Below, one piece after another: positions 1 to 11,932 of a DNA stretch of 64,000 bases (position 1 is the first letter of the stretch; every line of letters begins with the position of its first letter). Source of the stretch: Microcebus murinus (taxonomy: Eukaryota > Chordata > Mammalia > Primates > Cheirogaleidae). The DNA lies in assembly GCF_040939455.1 (NCBI RefSeq), contig NC_134112.1, positions 20,982,501 through 21,046,500 of the forward strand, given 5' to 3'. The position numbers and the translations under genes were made by a program. A model generated the notes under the pieces. That model was not told the origin of the DNA. It saw nothing but the letters and a program-made list of their open reading frames with translations, and searched no databases.

Positions 1-2466
1 TGAGGCAATGTCTTAATTATGTATTTGATAGTTGAATATTCATCCTTTGTGATGACTGAAGAAGACAGCGATAATAGGAAAAGAGAATCAATCTGCCTAA
101 TCCACATATCCTTAATGCTTGAAAACATTTCAAGTGAGTTGACTGCAGTGAAGTAGAGGAATTATGTTAGGTCTGCTATTTGCTTTCACTAGATTTCTCT
201 TATTATCATAGCCAGTATAAGCATCCATATTTAATTAACAAATAGAAAGAGCAAGATATATGTCGACATTTGGATGTAGATGTATAAAGTTGGATGTAGA
301 ATTGCTAAATTCTTCCCTGAACTCCTTGTCATACATAACATTTTCTCCTCCAGACTGTGTTTATTTTTACACATATAATCCAAGCTATTATATTTGTCTT
401 GATGTGATAGAGTTTTTCAGTGATAATCTATACCTTCTCCAATGTAAACTGTGTTTTAATTAAGATCTTGGCCTTTGGCTTCTTTTATAGTTCTTTTAGA
501 AATACTTGTGTAATGGATTCCTATTTGGTATAGAACTAACTTTGAAACTGACCTGTAAATCAGATTGGAGCTGCTTAAAAATCATTTGAGTAATTTTCAG
601 CCGATCTGAATTATATTTATGTGAATTTATATATTTTCCCTTTTTTTTTTTTTACCTTGGACCTAAACCAGACTAACTGTATGGCATGTCAGTGAGCAGG
701 AACGAGGATAATTGCTGGTTTAAAAATATAACTGCTGTGGATCTAGCTGGCATACAACCCTGAGATGTGGGCGGGAGGTGGCAAGCTAAAGGAAGATTTA
801 TGGACTGTGCAGGTTCTTTTTGAAAAACTTTGTTCTTTGTGCTCAAGAGCAGAGATGGCAAACCAGCACACAAATGCTGCTCAACAGCTATCAGGGAAAT
901 GGTTTTATGAGGCTAGATTTGGAGAACTCTGTATAAGGAGAGATATCAGTTTGCACTTGGTCCTTCTAGAGAGGGGCCACACCATCTCTTTAAATTTCTC
1001 CAGCCTGCTCTTTCCTTGGTCTCAGATCACAAATCTTAGGCTTGATCCCTTGGGTTGCTTTTAATCCTCAAGTCACCCCACCACTTGTCCTATACAGCTT
1101 TTGGTGTCTTTTGTACTCTGTTCACATGTTCAGCCATAGTCACATCTCTAATTTCACACCTGTTGCCTAACTCCTGCCCTTCTGACTGTAGGTTTAGATT
1201 TTATCTTTCTGGCCCAATATTGATTGCTACCATCAACCCCCTTACTGCATGACCCAGATAGGCCACAATTTATTATTTATGGGGTTCCCCTTTTACTTCA
1301 CTCCCTAATAAAATGGAGCCAGACACAACTGCTACATAGCGTTGTCTTATGCCCTGATGATTGCTTTTCTTTTAAGCAGTACTGAAATTTCATTGAAAAA
1401 ATTTTGTTAAAAATTCATGTAATTGGCTATGTACTACACAGGGAACCAAAGCGAAAGCTGAAACAGGGCTTTGGAATTGTAAATAATGGGGGACAAAGTG
1501 TACCCCCAAAGCCAGCGTCCTTTTGTTAAGGAGCATTTAATAACCACTTCTTTTCTGGGGAGAAAGTTAAGGTTCAGGATGCTGGTGTCCTCCAGCTGAC
1601 CTGGTGAAGCAAAAGAGCTGGAAAGACATCTCTATTCCTGTGTCAAATGTCTCTTGATCACCAAAACTGTAGGTCGAAATATGACAAAAGCACTTGATCT
1701 AGCCAACCATGTGGAGTCAAGAGATAAAAGTCAAGTTCAACTCTATGGTCACACATTGAAGTATTAATCTGTAAAATATAATCATCTTTAGTTATTACTC
1801 ATTAAATACATTTGTATATACAAAAAATATATTTTCCAAACAATTTCTAGCCAACTAACCCTGCTATTTTTCTTAGAAACAGCCCTCTTGGATTCTTTCT
1901 GCTGTATTACAGGGAACTACCTCCCTGTTCCATGGTCCGAAACAATTTTTTTATTATGTATGTTTTCAATACACAATGATATTAAAAAGAATACTTCCTC
2001 TCCGAAAGTAAATTTCATTTTAGAAGTATGGTTTTGTATGTTAAGTCAAAATATTATGAATATTTACAGTAATAACTATATGGCAATGGGACTGTGAGAT
2101 TGTTAAGTTTAACTCGATTTGAGGTAGATTTCTCTCTTCTTATCTTTTGTTTCAGAATTAATAGGTTTTATTGATTTTTATTTTCCTTACTGATCATAGT
2201 GACCCATACATATGTATCTTTTGCTCTGTTAGTATCACTTAGTCTCTATAGAGTAACCCTTTGCACATTGGAGCCAATGGATTTAACTTTTGATTAAAAA
2301 GAAAATGAACACATTGGATGTAATGTCACCTGCCTGAACCAGGACAATAGAGGAGATGAAAGCTCCTGTGACATTCTGGGTAGAAGGATATGGAGTGGTG
2401 TTCCTCAAATGGGGAGAGAGTGACCCAATTTTGCTTCCTCAGGAGGCAGGACACTTAATTTTAAAA
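1..2466. other. Gene-free stretch, no recognised element
   Basis: No exon of a known gene and no repeat family I can name is visible here. The open frames are short and look like chance. A poly-T run lies at about 641-653. By position this is PDE1C upstream intron or 5' flank. Confidence 0.5.
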
Positions 2467-2468
2467 TT

Positions 2469-2503
<35 letters not shown>

Positions 2504-2510
2504 TTATTTA
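2467..2510. repeat. (TTTA)n microsatellite
   Basis: About eleven tandem TTTA units, slightly broken at the right end. It is a simple tetranucleotide repeat and likely length-polymorphic. Confidence 0.95.
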
Positions 2511-2789
2511 CTTTTTCCTTTGACTTCAGGTTCTTTTTCTAAATCCATTTATTTTTTATGTTCATGGAGTACTACATTGATACACTGCAGTGTGCTGAAG
2601 TCAGAGCCTTCGGTGCATACAGCAGGCAACCTGCCATCATCCACCCCCTCGGCGTCCTTTCCCCCACTCCCCAACCTGAATCTCCATTGTCCATCATTCC
2701 ACACTCAGGGCAGCCCACTTTAAAAGAAGTAAACAAGGAATCTCAGTGGCCATATGGAGATACAGGCATTAGAGTGTTGCACGGATTTT

Positions 2790-2950
2790 CTGATTGACTT
2801 GGTGCAAAGTTATTTACCTTCTCTTAGCCTCAGTTTGTTTATTTGTAAAATGGACATAACAAAACTACCTGACTCATAAGATTGTTGTGACAGTTTTCAG
2901 TGAAATGATGCACATCTGGCTCATAGTAAGTGAAAGTGATTTATTATTCT
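2790..2950 (+). repeat. MIR SINE relic
   Basis: The order of motifs follows the MIR core and tail: 'TTAGCCTCAGTTTG', then 'TTTGTAAAATGGACATAA', then 'AAGATTGTTGTGA', then a 'GGCTCATAGTAAG' end. This is an ancient mammalian tRNA-derived SINE, 5' truncated and diverged. The bases on either side (2511-2789 and 2951-3437) show nothing I can name. Confidence 0.85.
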
Positions 2951-3437
2951 AAAGGAACCCAAGGGGACGCCACCCTGGCTGCACATCTCGTGTGATGGGC
3001 ACAAGTGGATTCCGGGATGTGTTGAGGAAGCTGATACAAGAATGGTGTCGGGGAGATTGGCAGCAGGTGCAGTCTTCTTTGGACCTAGCTAACAGGATGG
3101 GATTTGCTCAGTAATGGTGACTGATAGAAAATCCTATAGTAAATGAGAGGGATTCTGCAGGACCAGTTCAGAGGCCACTTGATTACTTGACCCCTTGAGA
3201 TTGTCCTATTCCTAGGGTTACACACATCAAGTAGAAGTGCCACAGGTAGCACCAGAGATGTCATATTGGCCTCTCTCAATTTTCAAAGGATTAAATCCAG
3301 TAAAGTATACTGATATTAATACTGAAACATCCTAACTATTATTTAATTTTTATGATTCAGAAGAGACTTCAGAATTTGAGATCATTAAAAAAATATATAA
3401 AGATATATGTATATATAAAATGCATATGTGTATATAG

Positions 3438-3803
3438 TCATTAAATATGAAATGTCCAATTTTGAATCAAAAGTGTAGTTCTTATGTCTCAAATAAGAAA
3501 CAGTCCAGTGCTCCTAAACTATTGACACAGTTTTGCCATCTTAACTGTAGTTATAGCTTTCAGCTCATCATTATCCACCTTGGTCTCAGGTCACCCATGT
3601 GGCTCAGCTTCAAGATTAAAATCACTAGAATGGAACTTCTCAAACCATCGAGATACTGTGCATTCATTAGCCATGTCCCTCCCAAATACTTTGTTGATAT
3701 TTCGAGCTGTGTGTGCTGCATTGGTTCCACAATGGAACTCATATTTGAAAATAACATGAATTTTTGGCTTATCCATGGTTTCACAAAAATTGCTCTAAAA
3801 ATT
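3438..3803 (-). mobile_element. Internally deleted Hsmar2-like mariner copy
   Basis: The left edge reads TCATTAAATATGAAATGTCC, which is the inverted-repeat end also found at the right edge of the longer mariner at 35001-36262. Bases 3438-3550 match the reverse complement of that element's 3' end. At 3551 the sequence jumps to the reverse complement of its 5' coding part, down to the start codon region near 3774-3776. About 0.75 kb of transposase is therefore missing. The antisense reading still shows the N-terminal helix-turn-helix segment. Similarity is lost after about 3803 and no second inverted-repeat end is evident, so the 5' terminus is truncated or decayed. It cannot encode transposase. 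The family name rests on memory of Hsmar2. Confidence 0.8.
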
Positions 3804-3850
3804 GTTTTATTTATTTATTTTTATTTCAGGTTATTAATAACTAATGCACA

Positions 3851-3884
3851 TATATATATATATATATGTATGTATGTATGTATT
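3851..3884. repeat. (TA)n(TGTA)n microsatellite
   Basis: About eight TA units run directly into four TGTA units. It is a compound simple repeat just right of the mariner relic. Confidence 0.9.
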
Positions 3885-4326
3885 TCCCTTCAATACAGTC
3901 CTTCAATGGGGAATGAAGAAGGGAGATTTTATTTCCCCCTTTCCTTCTTCCCTCTCAGTTCCTTCTTTGGTTTCTGTGAAACAGAGCACAGAGCATGTGT
4001 TCCAGATCCCAGTTACCAGCTGAAGTAGGACAAAATGAAGGAGCCAAGATGTGAAGCCAGAGAGAGTTTTAACATTTGAGGGAAGGATGGAAGGATGGCT
4101 GCAGTCATTTCCATGGATGGGAAGGCATGCACTCTTATTTAGAGAGTTCCATTGGCATGTTTATTATATTAGAGGACATCCAAGGAGTTCTGTTATTCTC
4201 TGACAAAGATTTAAATCACTGATCACCAGTGTGTAGAAATAGCCATGATGGCCCAAGCCATCTACTTGCTTTGTTATAGTTAGAAGCTGACATCTGGGTA
4301 ACCAACCAGGAGGACTAAGACCACAA

Positions 4327-4339
4327 TTTTTTTTTTTTT
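4327..4339. repeat. Poly-T tract
   Basis: A T run of about 13 with no SINE or L1 body recognised beside it. The flanking bases 3885-4616 show no gene. Confidence 0.8.
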
Positions 4340-4616
4340 ACAAGTTTTTTGTCTTTGGCTCATTTTCCCATTTTTCAATGGTAACCGTGTTTTTATATTT
4401 CAGTGGTTATTCCAATGGGATTCTGGGTGAGAGAGTTATGGGATTTGCGGGTGCAAATTACTATCTTAAAAATGGGAAATTCACATGGCGCTTCTGAAGA
4501 ATGAAAGGCTCTTGAGTAGTTATTTATCAGAAGCTATAGTTTCTGTGCTTTGTACCCCAAACATTGCAGTGACACATCTGACAGATAAGGCACAAGAGGA
4601 ACAGCCAGCCAAACCA

Positions 4617-4740
4617 ATTCATTCATTCATTCCCTCATTCATTCACTTATAAGACATTTTTCTTTACCACCTACTACTGTGTAATAGTCATTGGAATTAC
4701 AAAGATGAATAAGAATTCAGAGCCTTTATTAAAAACCCTC
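4617..4740 (-). repeat. L2 3' end relic with ATTC repeats
   Basis: It begins with ATTC units, the antisense of the L2 terminal GAAT repeats. 'CACCTACTACTGTGT' and 'ATTACAAAGATGAATAAGA' follow, which is the antisense of the L2 3' UTR ending. Diverged, ancient LINE fragment. Confidence 0.65.
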
Positions 4741-4887
4741 ATATCTGTGTCTTGTTATTTTTCAAATTATTTGTCATTAAAATGGTGGTAGGTAGTCCTA
4801 GCTGGGGCTAAGTTTTATGTTGTCTATTTCTTGTGTAGAGTCTGATGAACTGACTAGAATAACCACAGTGCTTTGCTGTGTGAGAGT

Positions 4888-5308
4888 GAAAGAGAAATTG
4901 CATCAGCTGGGGTTCAACCAGGAAAGCAAACCCAGTAGGAAACACATATTAAAAGAGTTATTGCCAGGAAAAGGCTTACTCATTTGTAGGGGCTGGCTGA
5001 GTAAGTCTGAAATCCACAGGGGAGGATGTCAGGAAGGGCATCCTGGACCTCTCAAGCCTCGTGTAAGCTGCCGTCCTCAGGCAGAATCGATTCTTTCTCA
5101 GGGGAGCCTCAGTTCTGCTTTCAAGGCCTTTAAGCTGGTCCCCGCCCCTAGATACCTAGCACGATCTTCATATTTAAAGTCAACTGATTATGGGCATCAG
5201 TCACATCTACGGAATACCTTTACATCAACACTTAGATTAGTGTTTGATTAAATAAATGGGGGCTGTAACCCAGCCAAGCTGACATATCAAAAAGGCCATC
5301 ATAGTAAT
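4888..5308 (-). repeat. Interspersed repeat, LTR-like, family uncertain
   Basis: The right end reads 'CAGCCAAGCTGACATATC', the reverse of a common mammalian repeat start I remember as '..GTGTCAACTTGGCTGG'. The left part ('GGTTCAACCAGGAAAGCAAA', 'GGGGCTGGCTGAGTAAG') matches its far end. I believe this is an old retroviral-type LTR but cannot name the family. The 144-codon open frame across it (4817-5251, +) is chance. Confidence 0.5.
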
Positions 5309-5814
5309 GTTTGAAAGAAATTTGTTTGAAGCTATACATTTTTATGGATAAGTTATGGCCATAGTATCTCATTCCACTATTAGTTTTCTAATGGTTCACT
5401 GGCATTATTACATTATTTGGGCTGCATTTATATAATAAAACATCACAAGTTTGATAGAATCAATGAAATGAAAAAGTAGACTCAATTTCGGATTAATTTG
5501 ATCAATTTATAAACTAAGACTTAAAATGTATATCTAGCTGTGTAAGCAGCTTGAGGACACAGTCTCTGGATACTAATATTTCTTTTTACCACTTCAGCTC
5601 ATTTATTGAACGGCAGCATCACATCCCAGCCATGGTCTTTGGGATCCAATTTTGATGTGGAAAATTTACAGACTGAAATTTAAGAACATTTTATTTCAAA
5701 CTAGAAAGGTTGAATAGGAACATGGTCATGGTATTTAATTCACTTCAGCATGCTGTATTCATTTTTTTGTTCATTTGTTAATTTATCCAATCTGTATTAT
5801 TTTGTTGAATAATG

Positions 5815-5995
5815 GTCTGGTTAAAAACACAGGCTCTGGAGTTAAATGCCATTGATTTTTAGTTGTATGACCCTGCATAAGTTATATAAAACCTCTTAGC
5901 CAGTTTCCTCATTTGTGAAATAAGAATAGTAACATTACATCATAGATTTGTCTTGAGGACTAAATGAGTTTATCCATACAAAGTATGTACTCCTT
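5815..5995 (+). repeat. MIR SINE relic
   Basis: A nearly complete MIR order is visible: 'ACAGGCTCTGGAGTTAAATG', 'GTATGACCCTGCATAAGTTA', 'CAGTTTCCTCATTTGTGAAA', then 'TTGAGGACTAAATGAG'. Ancient tRNA-derived SINE. Confidence 0.85.
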
Positions 5996-6475
5996 GAAGT
6001 CATGAACTTGACTGTCCATCTTCATATGTGTTGGCACAGCACAGTGACTGATAAAGGCATTCAACCTGACCATGGCAGCACATCTTGATGTGCCCTATGA
6101 TGGTGGGATGTGCAGAGCTCACACTGGCACGAAAGTATTCCTGCACCCTTGCTATGGAGGGACATTTTGGCCTTCTGCTGCCCACATGGATAATGAATTT
6201 GAACACCATCTTCAAAACTTGGCATTGAGATAAATGATGTAATAGAAGAGAAACTGTTCTGTCAAGAAGCAACAATTTAAAAAGAAAACAATATTGACTT
6301 TTTTCATTATTCATAGAACAATTTCTACATTGTAATGTAATGGTCTAATGACTCAATATCACTTTCATTGATATTTTCCCTACTGAAAGTTGTTAAGTGA
6401 AATCAAGATTATAAGTTGCCTTATTATTCAAGCATTGTATGGATACTGGGTCGATTTTAACTTTGTCTTCAGTGT
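5996..6475. other. Gene-free stretch
   Basis: Nothing recognised. A 104-codon antisense open frame (6000-6314) has no family resemblance and no splice context. Confidence 0.45.
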
Positions 6476-6770
6476 TTTATTATTTTTTATTCAGTGTTGT
6501 ATTATTTATTATTTATATTCTTATATATTATTTACATATGTAATATATAAATAATACATAAATTATTTTTATATATTACTTTATATAATATATAATATAT
6601 TATTAATAATAATATATAATATATTATCATATATAATTATAATCTATAATATAATAATATAATATATTATTAAATATATTATATATTTATTATAAATATA
6701 TAATATATTTAATAATATATATTATTTATATTATATTTTACTATGTATAGTCAGTGTTTTATTATTTATT
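6476..6770. repeat. AT-rich palindromic block
   Basis: Almost pure A and T for nearly 250 bp. Bases 6662-6689 and 6693-6720 are perfect 28-bp inverted repeats with a 3-bp spacer, and imperfect symmetry continues outward. The block is bracketed by the direct repeat 'CAGTGTTTTATTATT', near 6471 on the left and near 6752 on the right. It looks like a self-expanding AT-rich simple repeat able to form a cruciform. Confidence 0.85.
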
Positions 6771-7784
6771 ATTTCTCTCCCCTGCTTTCTTTTCAGTGCA
6801 CTCATCCATTTCTCCTATAAGATTTTACTTTGCTTCAGTTATTTGGTAGCATGCAAATACTTCTTGACATGTACAAGTAATTTTCACCTATTCCTGGGTG
6901 ATTTCTGACATTGAAAGTAAATGACTGTACAAGTATATTTCCAAAGAACTTCTACTCAGAGAAGTTAACTCACCTTATGAATGCAAGAGATGTATTTTCC
7001 AGTTATGCATAATAAATCTGCTTATATCTTTGGGATAATTTTTGACATTCACAGATTTTATTAGGTTACTTTTCACCCTAAAATAAATTGCCTGTCAATG
7101 AGTTGTAATACATTAATTGTCAACAAAGACTGTAACAAAACAGAAGAATATTAAATTATAAATAAATGTATAAATGGCATTATCTTAACAACAGGAGGCT
7201 TATCATAGTTTAGTTTGTGGAGCATATAATTACATTCTCATCACTGTTCACAGACAGGACAACGCCACAGCAGTTCATATAACCCTTTTTGTTAGGTTCA
7301 TGTTGCATAAAATGAGACTCAGACACCTGCTTCTCATAAAGTTTTTCATGTTCTAATTTATTAAAAATCTTTCAAGCTTGCTGGGTTTTTTTTTTTTTGG
7401 TGATAGTATTTGTATAGGGTGAGTTAAAAGTCATAGTTGACCCTCTCTGTGGGGCCTGCATATTATGGGATGGAAAGAATCATGCACAATAAAGTAGAGA
7501 ATGGGGCTTGATTTTGATGTAATGTGTCTTGAATGCAACTTTTCTTGCTCTTTGCTTCCTCAGGCAAGGGAGGTTATCTTGCTTCTACTTATAGTCTCGG
7601 AACATCCTACCCTCTGAAATTAGTTCTGACCCTGAGGTAAGAAACACACATACACACGCACATACAGGTGATAGTTGGCTCATTCTCAGGGTGTATTCTT
7701 GCTCTTCAGCTCATTCTGCCTTGCATCAGAGTTATTTATATACCCAGCTGAATACCTGGCACAAAGTACATACACACATGCATT
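6771..7784. other. Gene-free stretch
   Basis: No gene or named repeat recognised. There is a T run at about 7386-7397. Confidence 0.45.
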
Positions 7785-7995
7785 TATGCTCACAGAGCAG
7801 CTACTGAGGGCTTGAAAGCACGGCATTAACCTCCATACATACATTATCTTAATGTAATCATCACCAAATCTATGAAGGGGAAGTACTATTATAATCCCTA
7901 TTTTACCAAAGAAGAAGTGGAAATATTGGGAATTTTAAAAACTTGTTTAAGGTCATACAACTAGTAAAGGAAAAAGCCAGGCTTTGGAATGGAAG
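7785..7995 (-). repeat. MIR SINE relic
   Basis: Antisense MIR motifs in order: 'CATACATTATCTTAATGTAA', 'ATCCCTATTTTACCAAAGAA', 'TTTAAGGTCATACAACTAGT', then 'AAAAGCCAGGCTTTGGAATG'. Well ordered but diverged. Confidence 0.8.
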
Positions 7996-8049
7996 ACATT
8001 ATACTCCAAAAGTCACATGCTGGACGGCTGAGCTATTCCTTCTTTTATT

Positions 8050-8185
8050 CACACATGGTTGCATGAATGAATGCCTGTCTGTCTCCCCCACCCAACTGGA
8101 AGGTTCTTGCATCTTTTCTCTCTGTAGCCTATATAGCACCTGCCATGGACTTGGCACCAACACATGCTGTTGACTCAACAGTACA
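8050..8185 (+). repeat. L2 3' end relic
   Basis: Reads 'CTGTCTGTCTCCCCCACCC', 'AACTGGAAGGTTCTTGCAT', then 'TATAGCACCTGCCATGGACT'. This follows the L2 3' UTR (..CCCACTAGACTGTAAGCTCC..AGCACAGTGCCTGGCAC). Short ancient LINE piece directly right of the MIR. Confidence 0.65.
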
Positions 8186-9579
8186 GTTGGCCAAGAACAT
8201 GGGGATTTCTGATCTAAATATCTTTCTATATCAAGCCCAACCCAAAGAAAATGTATTTCACTATACAGCTGATTTATTTAAAGCAAAGGAGAAGATGCAG
8301 GAATCACAGATTGACCATGGTCCCAGTGTAAGCTTCTGCAGTAATACAAAAAGTTAACATGCTCTTGGGAATTATTAAGAGGAGTTGACATTTGAGAGGG
8401 AATAACTAATTAGAATCTCATGATACTAACACTTTACAAAGAGCCTGGAGAAACTGGAAGTGTCATGTAAGAATAAGTGAGACGATTTAAGGTGTTAAAC
8501 CGGGTGTTTGTGAGGAAATGACTTGAGAATGTTTAACATAAAGAGACACTAGTTATGGCTAGATGATGGCTCCAAATGTATGAAGATTTGGGGAGAAAAT
8601 GATAAAGACCAATTTTGTATTCGATTTGAGCACAAGAAAAAATGTAGTTAAAGTAACAAGTTTGGTCTGGCATCCATTATTCATCCAACATATTCCTTTA
8701 ATGTCTGCTATAATCTCAGGAGTATAAAGGAAATTTTGACCAAGAGCTTTAAAAGAAGAAAAAAATCTGTACACATTAAGTTATATAGTTCCCACTGTCC
8801 AATTGAAGTGGGAAATTGTTTCTTGGCTCTAATGTGTATAAGGGATTTATTTTACTGAGCCTTATGTAGCATAATTTTGCAAGAAAAGGCCTTATTTTTT
8901 CAAATAGACATTTTCATCTCTAAAAATTTTATAAAAATAGATGGCTAACATTTTAACTTAGCATTTTTTTCAGGAAGTCAAGATAACAAAGTCCACTTGG
9001 GCAGTGCAAAGACAATATATGTGTCCAAAGTGTTTGTATCCCCATAGGATCCTGAACCTAAAAAAAAGAAGGAAAAAAATAACAAAGTCTAAGTCTACTG
9101 ATATGTGATTATATAACCTAGTGATAATAATTAATCTGTAAGAGTGGAGATACTCTATGGGGAATAGAGATGTATGAAACCAAACAGAAAATTGTGAATT
9201 TGTGACCTATTTGCCTTTGTTTCCTTGGGTCTAGAATAATGTATAGCACACTGACAGTCTTCAAAGGTTTATTATATTAAATGGAACCAATTGGTTCCAT
9301 CAACCATGAGCAATACGAGGCTACGGTCCATGTCAGATTCATCTATTAGTCCCTACAGTGTCTAATATAGTATCCCGCCTATAGTGAGTATGTTTGGGAT
9401 TATTACACATAAAACTTGTTTGCTTCATATTTAAATGTCTGGACACACTGGATTTAGATTAACAGAATGAAATTTAAAAATCAATCATAGATTTACCAGG
9501 TTTTTCAATTGAATAATAATTCGATAATACATTCAACTACTGGTTAAGATGCTCCTAATTTATGATGATAAAATTTTCT
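8186..9579. other. Gene-free stretch with two small symmetric motifs
   Basis: No gene seen. It contains a 20-bp perfect palindrome at 9281-9300. It also contains the first copy (9403-9460) of a roughly 58-bp sequence that recurs at 10270-10326. Confidence 0.6.
9403..9460 (+). repeat. Local direct repeat, copy 1
   Basis: This sequence (core 'ATGTCTGGACACACTGGATT') recurs at 10270-10326 with four substitutions and one 1-base indel. The pair is separated by about 0.8 kb that includes an L1 3' end. The family, if any, is unknown. Confidence 0.85.
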
Positions 9580-9973
9580 CATATGCCAGAAACAGAAAGT
9601 TAAACACCGCATATTTCTCACACATATGTAGAAGCTAAAAACAAGTTGATCTCATAGAAAAAGTAGGACAGAGGATACTAGAGGCTGAGAGTAGGGGAAA
9701 GTGAGGGACAGGGAAAGATATGTTAAGGATACATAATTATAGCTACAAAGGAGGAATAAGTTCTAGTGTTCTACAGCACTGTAGGATGTCTGTCGTTAAC
9801 AATAATGTGTCATTGTTTCAAATAGCTAGAAGGAAGCTATTAGATGTTCTCAACACAAAGAAATGATAAATATTTGAGATTACCATGATCTCATCACCAT
9901 ATACATTGTATATATCAAAACATCACTATACACCCCATGAATATATACAATTATTGTCAATTAAAAAATAAAT
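9580..9973 (+). mobile_element. L1 3' end (L1MA/L1PB-type 3' UTR)
   Basis: The motifs follow the sense L1 3' UTR: 'GCCAGAAACAGAAAGTTAAA', a '..CACATATGTAGAAGCTAAAA' box, '..GGAGGAATAAGTTCTAGTGT', and a terminal '..ATTGTCAATTAAAAAATAAA'. It is 5' truncated to about 0.4 kb and non-coding. Confidence 0.8.
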
Positions 9974-11599
9974 CATCTCACCAACAAATATGATCAGTTG
10001 GCAGAGCACCCAGATATTTTCCATAAACTATTTAAAATCAATCAGTTATAGGCATGAAACAGAGGATAGGATGCATGACTTGCTATTTAAATATTAATTT
10101 TATTCACTGTAATTGAGATGGGAATTTTAATGAGATCTTTTTTGATTGAGTGGTTGTTTCTCAGAAAAATAATAGAATGTCAGTAAATGTTGGAAAAAAT
10201 TCTTAGTTACTCTCAGCCATTTATACAGTGAGTTGAAGTAATACTTAGCAGAGATCCGTAGGATAATAGTTACACATAAAACTTGCTTGCTCCGTATTTA
10301 ATGTCTGGACACACTGGATTTAGATTTTTTTTTTAAAGTGGGTGGAGATGTAATATCTCCACTCTAGAGAATCTGAAGAATCTGGAAAATTAATAATCAT
10401 CATAAGACCCTAAATTTAAGAGAAACTTTGAAAATTATATATAGATTTTTTTTGTCTTCGGTGACTTGCTTGCAAATTTTATGTTGTAAGAGCAATGCCT
10501 CCAAGTCTGGATTCATTATTACCCCTAATGAGAACCAAACCAAGAGTTAAAATGGTTTATTTTCCTATGGCCCAGTCATACGTCAGTCCAGGCTGAATTC
10601 AGCTTCTGCCCTGGGTTGGTGTGGAGCTGAAAGGGCAAGCGTTTCCCAAAAAGCTGCACATGGAGCTCTCGATGTTCTTGTGCCCTTGGAAGGTTGCTCA
10701 TGAAACTAAGAAGATCTTCACTTGGTCTAAATTTTTTTTTAATGAGGCTAAGTTCACTGCCTTACTCATGTATGTACAGTTATAAATGGGAAAACCAAGA
10801 TTGAAGGTCAGAATAAGTTTAAGGCAGAAATGATCACTTCCTATCTTGTCTCAATCATATTTATCTCAATGATAGAGATAATCAAAGAACTGATTATTAA
10901 ATAAGCATTAACATTAGTCCTCTGATTAAAGTTGGAAATGTATTCTTAGACAGCCCATGGGCAGCTGTAAAACATAATTAGATTGTGATAATAAATGAGT
11001 TTGGCCGGGCAAAGATTTCTTGTCTTTGGAGAAATCTCCCCTAAGGGAACAGTCTTCCCATTTCAAGCTCCTCATTTTGAAGCTTTGGCAAAAAAATTGA
11101 CTATCTTGATATTTAAATTCTTAAGTTGGCTGACTAGAGTATATAGTGCTAAAAGGTTGATAGGTTATATGTATATGAGGAGTGCTAATGCAGGAATAGA
11201 TCTAAGAATCTGACCTTTTAGTATTTGAGTGACATTTACAATTCACTGGGGTACTGATGTATGAAAAGTTGAATCTTTAGAATTTCTTACCAATTGAATT
11301 AATTTATCATTGGTATCTATACATTTTTTAAAAATGTTTTCCCTTGTATTTTATAGAATATTTATAAAAATAAGATATTTCTTGATTTGAGTTCCTAGCA
11401 GGATATAAATTACAATTTATTAAATGTTTTGATCATTGCATATATCTTCAGATTTTTTCCTGTTTTTTTGTGACAAGATTTGTTTCAGCATTTCATAACA
11501 CAATTTTTTGTAGTATCTCATGACCCCAATATTTGCAAAAGTTTTATTCTACTTTCAAAATTTTCCCTTTTATTGAAGAAATTTTTAATATTTTTTGTT
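9974..11599. other. Gene-free stretch
   Basis: Holds copy 2 of the local duplication at 10270-10326. No gene and no other named repeat seen. Confidence 0.5.
10270..10326 (+). repeat. Local direct repeat, copy 2
   Basis: Same orientation as 9403-9460. It starts 'TTACACATAAAACTTG' and ends 'ACTGGATTTAGATT', then runs into a T stretch that copy 1 lacks. Confidence 0.85.
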
Positions 11600-11610
11600 A
11601 GAAATGGAAT

Positions 11611-11932
11611 GGGGACCAGGCACAGTAACTCACACCTATAATCACTGTGCCTTGGGAGGCCAAAGCAATAGGATCACTTGAGGCCAGGAGTTTGAGACCA
11701 GCCTAGGCAACATAGTGAGACCCTGTCTCTACCAAAAATTTAAAAAATTAGCCATTTGTGATGGCACACACCTGTAGTCCCAGTTACTTGGGAGGCTGAA
11801 GCAGGAATACCATTTCAGGCTAGGAATTCTAGGTTACAGTAAGCTATGATCATGCCACTGTACTCCAGCCTGCCTGACAGAGTAAGACCCTGTCTCTAAA
11901 AAAAATAAAAATAAAAAATAGAAAAGAAAGAA
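11611..11932 (+). mobile_element. AluJ-type dimeric SINE
   Basis: Full dimer with left arm ('CAGGCACAGTAACTCACACC'), middle A-rich link, right arm and an A-rich tail. It is flanked by an 11-bp target-site duplication, AGAAATGGAAT, at 11600-11610 and 11933-11943. Many substitutions mark it as an old Alu. Confidence 0.93.

Noticed and set aside
2790..2950. tRNA gene within MIR elements
   Set aside because: MIR heads derive from tRNA, but no copy here keeps a cloverleaf or intact A and B boxes.
3447..4028. 193-codon plus-strand open frame
   Set aside because: It runs antisense through the deleted mariner and then through the TA/TGTA repeat. It is an accident of those repeats.
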